A stretch of DNA of 10,402 bases, from the NCBI GenBank assembly GCA_050618055.1, contig JBNLVK010000027.1, positions 1 through 10,402 on the forward strand, read 5' to 3'. Shown piece by piece: positions 6,792 to 10,402 of this stretch; position 1 is the first letter of the stretch, and each line of letters begins with the position of its first letter. The stretch comes from CALDCK01 sp050618055. GTDB taxonomy: Bacteria; Myxococcota_A; UBA9160; SMWR01. The notes below the pieces were generated by a model. The model was given only the letters and a program-made list of their open reading frames with translations. It did no database searches and was not told the DNA's origin. Both the position numbers and the translations under genes were made by a program.

Positions 6792-7460
6792 TCAGCCGGT
6801 AGGGGCCTCGCGCGTCATCAGTTCCTTCACCTCGAACAGCCGGGGCAGGTCGCGCAGCAGGCGCGCATCGCCCTCGACCGCGATGGCTCCGCTGCGGACC
6901 GCCTCGACGGGATCGACCAGGCCGGTGGCGAGGCCCAGGACCGCCATGGGCTCGGCGCGGAGCGTCACCTCCGCCGGCCCCGCGCCGGTCTCGACGCGGG
7001 TGCCCGAGCGCCCGCCGCGAATGCGCAGACAGACGCCGCCGGGCAGGCGCAGCGCGATCGTGCGACGCGGCGTGGGCCCGCTGCGGGCGAAGGCCTCGAG
7101 CCCCAGCCCGATCCACTCGGGCTCCAGGTGCTCGGGCTTCGAGGGGTCGAGGTAGCGGACGCCGAAGCGCATCAGCTCGCGCAGCACCGGACGCAGCGCC
7201 TCGCCGTCGGCGGTCAGCCGGTAGAGGGCCGCCGGCGTGGGCGGCGGCTCGTCCACCCGGGCGACCAGCCCCCGCGCCAGCATCCGCTCCAGGCGCTGGG
7301 CCAGCACGCTGGTCGACAGGCCGGGCAGGCGGCGCAGCAGGTCGCTGAAGCGCTGGGGGCCGCAGAAGAGCTCGCGGACGATCAGCAGCGTCCAGCGCTC
7401 GCCCAGCAGCTCGGCGGAGCGGGCCAGGGGGCAGAACTGCTCGTAGCGGAAGCCGTCCAC
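6792..7460 (-). CDS. HxlR-type winged-helix regulator with C-terminal SCP2-like domain
   Basis: This 222-aa DNA-binding protein begins with an HxlR/MarR-like winged helix (about 1-105): YEQFCPLARSAELLGERWTLLIVREL, FSDLLRRLPGLSTSVLAQRLERMLARGLV (recognition helix region) and the wing ending in YRLTADGEAL. The N-terminal C10 sits where redox- or aldehyde-sensing HxlR proteins such as HypR and YodB carry a reactive Cys, so thiol sensing is possible. Residues about 130-222 (LRLPGGVCLRIRGG, VTLRAEPMAVLGLATGLVDPVEAV, IAVEGDARLL) resemble the SCP2 sterol-carrier fold, which binds hydrophobic ligands. No ATG is in range; GTG at 7460 is chosen because a GGGAGG lies 8 nt upstream and the conserved domain starts at residue 5. 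The AT-rich inverted repeat 21 bp upstream is a likely autoregulatory operator. The adjacent GST genes are probable targets. HxlR assignment is strong; the SCP2 assignment is moderate. Confidence 0.87.
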   Translation of the reverse strand: MDGFRYEQFCPLARSAELLGERWTLLIVRELFCGPQRFSDLLRRLPGLSTSVLAQRLERMLARGLVARVDEPPPTPAALYRLTADGEALRPVLRELMRFGVRYLDPSKPEHLEPEWIGLGLEAFARSGPTPRRTIALRLPGGVCLRIRGGRSGTRVETGAGPAEVTLRAEPMAVLGLATGLVDPVEAVRSGAIAVEGDARLLRDLPRLFEVKELMTREAPTG

Positions 7461-7468
7461 GCCGGGAG

Positions 7469-7474
7469 CCTCCC
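7469..7474 (-). promoter_or_regulatory. Ribosome binding site fixing the GTG start of the HxlR-type gene
   Basis: On the minus strand GGGAGG stands 8 nt before the GTG at 7460 and is the only strong site in this region, which decides the non-ATG start. It lies in a small palindrome, GGGAG-C-CTCCC (7464-7474), whose loop is too short for a stable hairpin. Confidence 0.6.
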
Positions 7475-7480
7475 ACGGAT

Positions 7481-7520
7481 GACTTCGAAAATCAAACCCA
7501 ATACGTCGATTTTCGAACTC
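7481..7520. promoter_or_regulatory. AT-rich inverted repeat, probable HxlR operator/promoter region
   Basis: TTCGAAAATC (7484-7493) and GATTTTCGAA (7508-7517) form a perfect 10-bp inverted repeat around a 14-nt spacer. After one mismatch the arms extend by two more pairs, to 7481 and 7520. Each arm itself contains the palindrome TTCGAA. The site sits 21 bp upstream of the HxlR-type GTG start and downstream of the EAL gene stop. It is the most AT-rich patch I see in this GC-rich window, which suits a binding site and promoter. HxlR proteins are dimers that often regulate their own gene. I could not place -10 and -35 boxes with confidence. Confidence 0.6.
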
Positions 7521-7555
7521 GTGCTGCCAGGCTCCTGACAGCGGCCCCGCGGCGC

Positions 7556-8800
7556 TCAGTCGCTGCGCAGCGGATGGGGCTTGCCGAACAGCCAGCCCTG
7601 GCCGTAGGGGATGCCCAGCTCGCCCAGGGTCTCGAGCTCCTCCAGGGTGTCGAGCCCCTCGCCGATCATGCGCGCGCCGATGCGGCTGGCCAGCGACTGG
7701 AGCGCCCGCAGCAGCTCCTGGCGCGACGGGTCCTCGTCGATGCCGGCGACGAAGGCCCGGTCCATCTTGATGAACTCGGGCGCCAGCTCCATCACCGCCT
7801 CCAGGCTGGCGTAGCCGGCGCCGGTGTCGTCGAGGGCGATCTGGAAGCCCAGCTTGCCGTAGTAGTCGCGGACCTCGCGGAAGATGGCGAAGTTGCCGAT
7901 CGACTCCTGCTCCGAGATCTCGAACACCACGTCCGACGGCGACAGCCGGCAGCGCGCCAGCGTCCGCTCGACCGCGTCGGCCCGGAAGCTCGGGTCGTGG
8001 ATGCTGGTGGGACGCACGTTCAGGAACAGCTTGGCGCCGCCGGGCAGGTCGCGGGCGCCGTCGAGCCCGCGCTGCCGGCACAGGCAGTCGAGCTGGAAGA
8101 GCAGGTCCTCCTCGGTGGCCCGCTGGAACAGCTTGGCCGGCGAGTGGAGCTCGGTGCCCTCGGGACCCCGCGCCAGCGCCTCGTAGCCGAACACGGTGCG
8201 CGTCTCGACCTCGACGATCGGCTCGTAGACCGAGTAGATGGCGCCCTCGATCACCAGCTCGAAGAGCTGGGCGCGGCGCTTGCGCGACGCCACCTTGGCG
8301 CGCACGCGCAGGTGGTCGCGGGCCGAGCGCATGGCGGCGCGCACCTGGGCCTCCTCGCGGATCGTCGGGTTGCGCAGCGCGGTGCCGACGCCCACCTCGA
8401 GCCCGGTGATGTCGCGGGTGTACGGGTAGCCGACGCGGTGACCGCGCTGGGCGAGGCCGCGGAACAGGCGCTTGGCGATCGAGTCCAGCTCGCGCTTGTA
8501 GAAGTCGACCTCGCCGGGCTCGCGGAAGAACAGGATCGCCAGCTCGTCGCGTCCGCTCTCGCCGCCCACCACCAGGTCGGTCACCAGCAGGTGGTCGCCG
8601 ATCAGCTCGCCCACCAGGGCGGCCAGCGCCCCGAAGGCCCGCCGGTAGGCGTCGGCGCCGTAGTTGCGCTCGATCGCCGCCAGCGACGAGGCGTCGACCA
8701 GCAACACGCCCAGCGCGCCATCGTCCTGGAACTGCTGGGCGATGCGGGGAAGCTGCTCGCCCAGGGTCGGCGGCGCGGGGTGCTCCGGAGACTCGGCCAT
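7556..8800 (-). CDS. Degenerate GGDEF / intact EAL-domain protein, probable cyclic di-GMP phosphodiesterase
   Basis: This 414-aa soluble protein joins a GGDEF-like domain (about 28-165) to an EAL domain (about 180-412), which hydrolyses cyclic di-GMP to pGpG and so lowers this second messenger. The GGDEF motif has decayed to GRDEL (83-87, in ESGRDELAI), so cyclase activity is unlikely; the domain may be regulatory. In the EAL domain the metal and catalytic residues appear complete: E207 of YEALARG, N261 (LFLNVRP), E294 (FEISEQ), D324-D325 (LDDTGAGYASL), K345 (FIKMD), E381 (GEGLDT) and Q401 (GQGWLFGKP). No membrane segment or sensory domain is seen. The start ATG at 8800 has only a weak GGCGGGG site. 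It lies 61 bp after yqgE, with a hairpin between, and 95 bp before the HxlR gene. Phosphodiesterase activity is a strong inference from motifs. Confidence 0.9.
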   Translation of the reverse strand: MAESPEHPAPPTLGEQLPRIAQQFQDDGALGVLLVDASSLAAIERNYGADAYRRAFGALAALVGELIGDHLLVTDLVVGGESGRDELAILFFREPGEVDFYKRELDSIAKRLFRGLAQRGHRVGYPYTRDITGLEVGVGTALRNPTIREEAQVRAAMRSARDHLRVRAKVASRKRRAQLFELVIEGAIYSVYEPIVEVETRTVFGYEALARGPEGTELHSPAKLFQRATEEDLLFQLDCLCRQRGLDGARDLPGGAKLFLNVRPTSIHDPSFRADAVERTLARCRLSPSDVVFEISEQESIGNFAIFREVRDYYGKLGFQIALDDTGAGYASLEAVMELAPEFIKMDRAFVAGIDEDPSRQELLRALQSLASRIGARMIGEGLDTLEELETLGELGIPYGQGWLFGKPHPLRSD

Positions 8801-8819
8801 GCCCCGCCATCGGCCTGCC

Positions 8820-8841
8820 GGGCGCTCCTGTTGAGCCGCCC
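8820..8841 (-). terminator. Hairpin between yqgE and the EAL gene, weak terminator candidate
   Basis: On the minus strand GGGCG-(G)-CTC pairs with GAG-CGCCC around the 5-nt loop AACAG, giving an 8-bp stem with one bulged G. It lies 21 nt after the yqgE stop (TAG at 8862-8864) and 20 nt before the EAL start at 8800. There is no T-tract after it, so an intrinsic terminator is doubtful; an mRNA processing or translational role is equally possible. Confidence 0.3.
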
Positions 8842-8861
8842 CCCGGTGGATCTACGCGGAC

Positions 8862-9428
8862 CTAGTGGACTCCCCGGCTGGCGACCAGCGTGGCGGGCTC
8901 GATGCCGAGGCTGCGGACCACGTGGGTCCACATGGCGTCCGGATCCACGTCGAAGATCACCGTCGGATCCGCCGGCGCCACCAGCCAGGCGCCCTCGGCC
9001 AGCTCCGACTCGAGCTGGCCCGGCCCCCAGCCGGCGTAGCCGAGCATGACGCGCAGCCGCTCCGGCGGCGCCGTCAGCATGCGGCGCAGCAGGTCGAGCG
9101 ACCCGGAGAAGCTGACACCGTGCACGACGTCGCGCACCTCCTCGTCGGAGGTCTCGTCGCCGGCCAGCACCGAGTCGAACAGCAGCCAGCCGGTCTCGGG
9201 CTGCACCGGTCCGCCCCAGTCGACGTTCGCCTGCGGATCGCCGGGCCACTGGAGCTCGATGCTCTCGCACAGCTCCGGCGCCGGAAGGTCGGTGGTGCGG
9301 TTCACCACCACGCCCAGCGTCCCGTCGGCGTCGTGGTGGACCAGCAGGACGACGGCGCGCTTGAAGTTGGGGTCGAGGAGCTGGGGCATCGCCACGAGCA
9401 GCGACGGAGCCAGCGAGTCTTCGGACAC
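8862..9428 (-). CDS. yqgE: YqgE/AlgH family protein (UPF0301)
   Basis: This 188-aa protein matches the length of E. coli YqgE (187). The family has a conserved compact fold but no agreed biochemical role; the name AlgH comes from a proposed link to alginate regulation in Pseudomonas. Family hallmarks seen in order: SLLVAMPQLLDPNFKRAVVLLVHHD (core LLVAMP...DPNF, 10-22), GTLGVVVNR (36-44), the WGGPVQPETGWLLF region (71-84), LGYAGWGPGQLESEL (129-143) and AWLVAPAD (147-154). The GTG at 9428 is chosen because the conserved region starts within ten residues and no ATG lies upstream in frame. No Shine-Dalgarno sequence is present; a TACGCT hexamer, preceded by TG as in an extended -10, ends 6 nt before the GTG, so a leaderless mRNA is possible. 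It is divergent from the CPBP protease gene and may lead into the EAL gene downstream. Family assignment is very secure; function is unknown. Confidence 0.94.
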   Translation of the reverse strand: MSEDSLAPSLLVAMPQLLDPNFKRAVVLLVHHDADGTLGVVVNRTTDLPAPELCESIELQWPGDPQANVDWGGPVQPETGWLLFDSVLAGDETSDEEVRDVVHGVSFSGSLDLLRRMLTAPPERLRVMLGYAGWGPGQLESELAEGAWLVAPADPTVIFDVDPDAMWTHVVRSLGIEPATLVASRGVH

Positions 9429-9434
9429 GTTTCG

Positions 9435-9458
9435 AGCGTAGCAGAGGCGGGATAGGCT
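9435..9458. promoter_or_regulatory. Back-to-back candidate -10 elements between yqgE and the CPBP gene
   Basis: The 36-bp divergent spacer contains a minus-strand hexamer TACGCT (9440-9435), ending 6 nt before the yqgE GTG, and a plus-strand hexamer TAGGCT (9453-9458), ending 6 nt before the CPBP GTG. Both fit TANNNT, and neither gene has a Shine-Dalgarno sequence. A possible plus-strand -35, TTTCGA (9430-9435), matches the consensus at 3 of 6 with a 17-bp spacer; no good minus-strand -35 is visible, but TG one base before the hexamer gives an extended -10 look. The spacing predicts transcription starting at or next to the start codons. This is motif reading only. Confidence 0.4.
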
Positions 9459-9464
9459 CCGAGC

Positions 9465-10268
9465 GTGCCCATCGCGGTCCGCCTGCTGCTGGCGCTCTCG
9501 CTCGTCGGTGTGGGAGTCGTCGCCGTCGAGTGGACGATCGCGCTCGCGGCGTCGGGCGACGTCGACACGCTGGTCGGGCTCTGCACGAGCGCGCTGGTGG
9601 CGGAGCTGTGGCTGCTGATCGTGGTGGGCGTGTGCCTGCTGCTGGGCCGGCGTTCGCCGACGGAGCGGCTGGGCCTGGCGCCGGGACGGCTCGGTGCGCG
9701 CGACGTGGCGCTGCTGGTGCTGGGGACGCTGGCCCTGAGCCACGCCCTGGACGGACTGCTGGAGCTGACCGGCCTGGCCGAGCAGAGCGTGCTGAGCCGC
9801 ATTCCGGAGATCCTGGCCGGCGCGCGCGGCTGGCGGCTGGCCCTGGCGATCGTGGCGCTGGGCGTCGCGCCGGGCGTGGCCGAGGAGCTGCTGTGCCGGG
9901 GCCTGGTGCAGCGCGGCCTGACCCGCCGCCTGGGCCCGACCGCCGGCATCGGCCTGGCCGCCCTGGTGTTCGGCGCGCTCCACCTGGAGCCCATCCACGC
10001 GGCCTTCGCCAGCGTCCTGGGCGTCTGGCTGGGCCTGGTGGCCCACTGGGCGCGGAGCGTCCGGCCGGCCATCGTCTGCCACGCGGCCAACAACCTGACG
10101 GCGGTGGGGCTGGCGGTCGGCATCGGCGACCTGCCGCTGCCCGCCGAGGCCAGCCTGGTGGGCGGGACGCTGGTCGCCGCGCTCTGCCTGATGCGCGTGT
10201 GGGGCCGGATGCCCCGCGGGAGCGCAGCGCTCCCGCTTCAGCCGGATCCCCAATCGTCCGACCGTTAG
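9465..10268 (+). CDS. CPBP-family (CAAX-type) intramembrane glutamic protease
   Basis: This 267-aa polytopic membrane protein belongs to the CPBP/Abi family, related to the eukaryotic CAAX prenyl protease Rce1. Family motifs are complete: EExxxR as E140-E141-R145 (AEELLCRGLVQR), FxxxH as F169-H173 (FGALH), and HxxxN as H206-N210 (CHAANN). Hydrophobic segments lie around 5-27, 40-61, 80-97, 124-142, 160-175, 180-196, 200-220 and 228-245. In bacteria these proteins act in bacteriocin self-immunity, protein processing or signalling; the target here is unknown. The start is GTG at 9465, directly after a TAGGCT hexamer and 6 nt, with no ribosome site. The C-terminal tail (about 248-267) is polar and is encoded partly by a perfect 9-bp hairpin. 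The next gene starts 26 nt downstream on the same strand, so co-transcription is likely. Confidence 0.9.
   Translation: MPIAVRLLLALSLVGVGVVAVEWTIALAASGDVDTLVGLCTSALVAELWLLIVVGVCLLLGRRSPTERLGLAPGRLGARDVALLVLGTLALSHALDGLLELTGLAEQSVLSRIPEILAGARGWRLALAIVALGVAPGVAEELLCRGLVQRGLTRRLGPTAGIGLAALVFGALHLEPIHAAFASVLGVWLGLVAHWARSVRPAIVCHAANNLTAVGLAVGIGDLPLPAEASLVGGTLVAALCLMRVWGRMPRGSAALPLQPDPQSSDR
10216..10236 (+). repeat. Perfect 9-bp hairpin inside the 3' end of the CPBP gene
   Basis: GCGGGAGCG (10216-10224) and CGCTCCCGC (10228-10236) pair perfectly around the loop CAG. The hairpin ends 29 nt before the CPBP stop codon and encodes part of the non-conserved tail. It lacks a following T-tract, so it is not a standard intrinsic terminator. 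It could slow decay or ribosomes, or be one copy of a dispersed palindromic element; only a genome-wide count can tell. Confidence 0.5.
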
Positions 10269-10294
10269 GGGGCATTCCTGCGCGAGAGGTGGAG

Positions 10295-10402
10295 ATGGCC
10301 CGCGGTCCGTCCGTGCTGTTGCTCGATGATGGTGAGCTCGACGACATCCAGCGCCTGCTGGAGGAGGTCGGCGTCCCGTTCGCGCGTGTCCGCGGCGGCG
10401 CG
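10295..10402 (+). CDS. Unidentified protein, N-terminal 36 residues (possible receiver-like domain)
   Basis: An ATG at 10295 preceded closely by AGGTGGAG opens a frame that stays open to the window edge. The visible 36 residues begin MARGPSVLLLDDGELDDIQR and continue with LLEEVGVPFARVRGGA. A hydrophobic beta strand (SVLLL) followed by an acidic pair (DD), then a helix and a second strand (PFARVRG), resembles the first beta-alpha-beta of a response-regulator receiver or pseudo-receiver. The phosphorylated Asp would lie beyond the edge, so activity cannot be judged. It follows the CPBP gene by 26 nt on the same strand. The coding call is supported by the ribosome site and frame; the receiver idea is weak. 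Confidence 0.6.
   Translation, partial: MARGPSVLLLDDGELDDIQRLLEEVGVPFARVRGGA

Noticed and set aside
6792..8810. 672-codon frame suggesting a fusion ahead of the HxlR domain
   Set aside because: Only the last 222 codons show a protein family; the upstream part is out of frame over the EAL gene and is Arg/Gly/Pro-rich. The GTG with GGGAGG at 7460 is the natural start.
7574..9049. 491-codon plus-strand open frame opposite the EAL gene
   Set aside because: Same low-complexity antisense composition; the minus strand carries the full EAL motif set, and the frame runs through the gap into yqgE.
8602..10347. Long minus-strand frames (581 and 463 codons) extending yqgE upstream over the CPBP gene
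   Set aside because: The region beyond 9428 is antisense to CPBP and low in complexity; the YqgE family starts at the GTG at 9428.
1..10402. Search for CRISPR arrays, tRNA or rRNA genes, insertion sequences and prophage genes
   Set aside because: I saw no spaced repeats, no tRNA-like cloverleaf or CCA ends, no transposase motifs and no phage proteins; gene spacing leaves no gap over about 100 bp.

Overview
The window is a GC-rich (about 70 percent by eye), densely coded bacterial chromosome segment with no RNA genes, no CRISPR array and no recognisable mobile element. A class III glutathione-dependent alcohol dehydrogenase, a YbdG-type MscS channel, a YqgE/AlgH protein, a GGDEF/EAL protein and abundant Shine-Dalgarno-led minus-strand genes fit a GC-rich proteobacterium-like organism, perhaps a former deltaproteobacterium (Myxococcota or relatives). 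This placement is inference; no marker gene is present.

Layout. Positions 1-686 (minus) hold the 5' two thirds of an frmA-type S-(hydroxymethyl)glutathione dehydrogenase. A 65-bp divergent spacer with a perfect 11-bp inverted repeat separates it from a plus-strand ybdG-like mechanosensitive channel (752-2011). That gene converges on, and overlaps by 11 bp, a long minus-strand run covering 9428-2001. In transcription order the run is yqgE, a degenerate-GGDEF/EAL phosphodiesterase, an HxlR-type regulator with an SCP2-like C-terminus, two different GST-fold proteins, a 7TM-PAS histidine-kinase-like protein, a membrane-anchored metallo-beta-lactamase-fold hydrolase and an RhlG-like SDR reductase. 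Divergent from yqgE, on the plus strand, are a CPBP (CAAX-type) intramembrane protease (9465-10268) and the first 36 codons of an unidentified, possibly receiver-like protein (10295 to the edge).

How the genes may work together. The HxlR regulator sits just upstream of the two GST genes and has a striking AT-rich inverted repeat in front of it, so an autoregulated HxlR-GST-GST detoxification unit is plausible. The kinase-like gene, the hydrolase and the reductase are spaced like one transcription unit (32 and 7 bp gaps), with no response regulator in it. Two GSTs, an FrmA enzyme and a hydrolase with glyoxalase II-like metal motifs give a loose glutathione or electrophile-handling theme, but a shared pathway is not shown.

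Most unusual points: the kinase-like protein has Arg in place of the phospho-acceptor His and a broken G1 box, so it looks like a pseudokinase; the divergent frmA/ybdG palindrome appears to carry both overlapping core promoters; and three genes without a Shine-Dalgarno sequence each have a TANNNT hexamer 6-7 nt before the start codon, suggesting leaderless transcripts. I did not find a clearly new multi-gene system; the kinase-like/hydrolase/reductase cluster is the best candidate.
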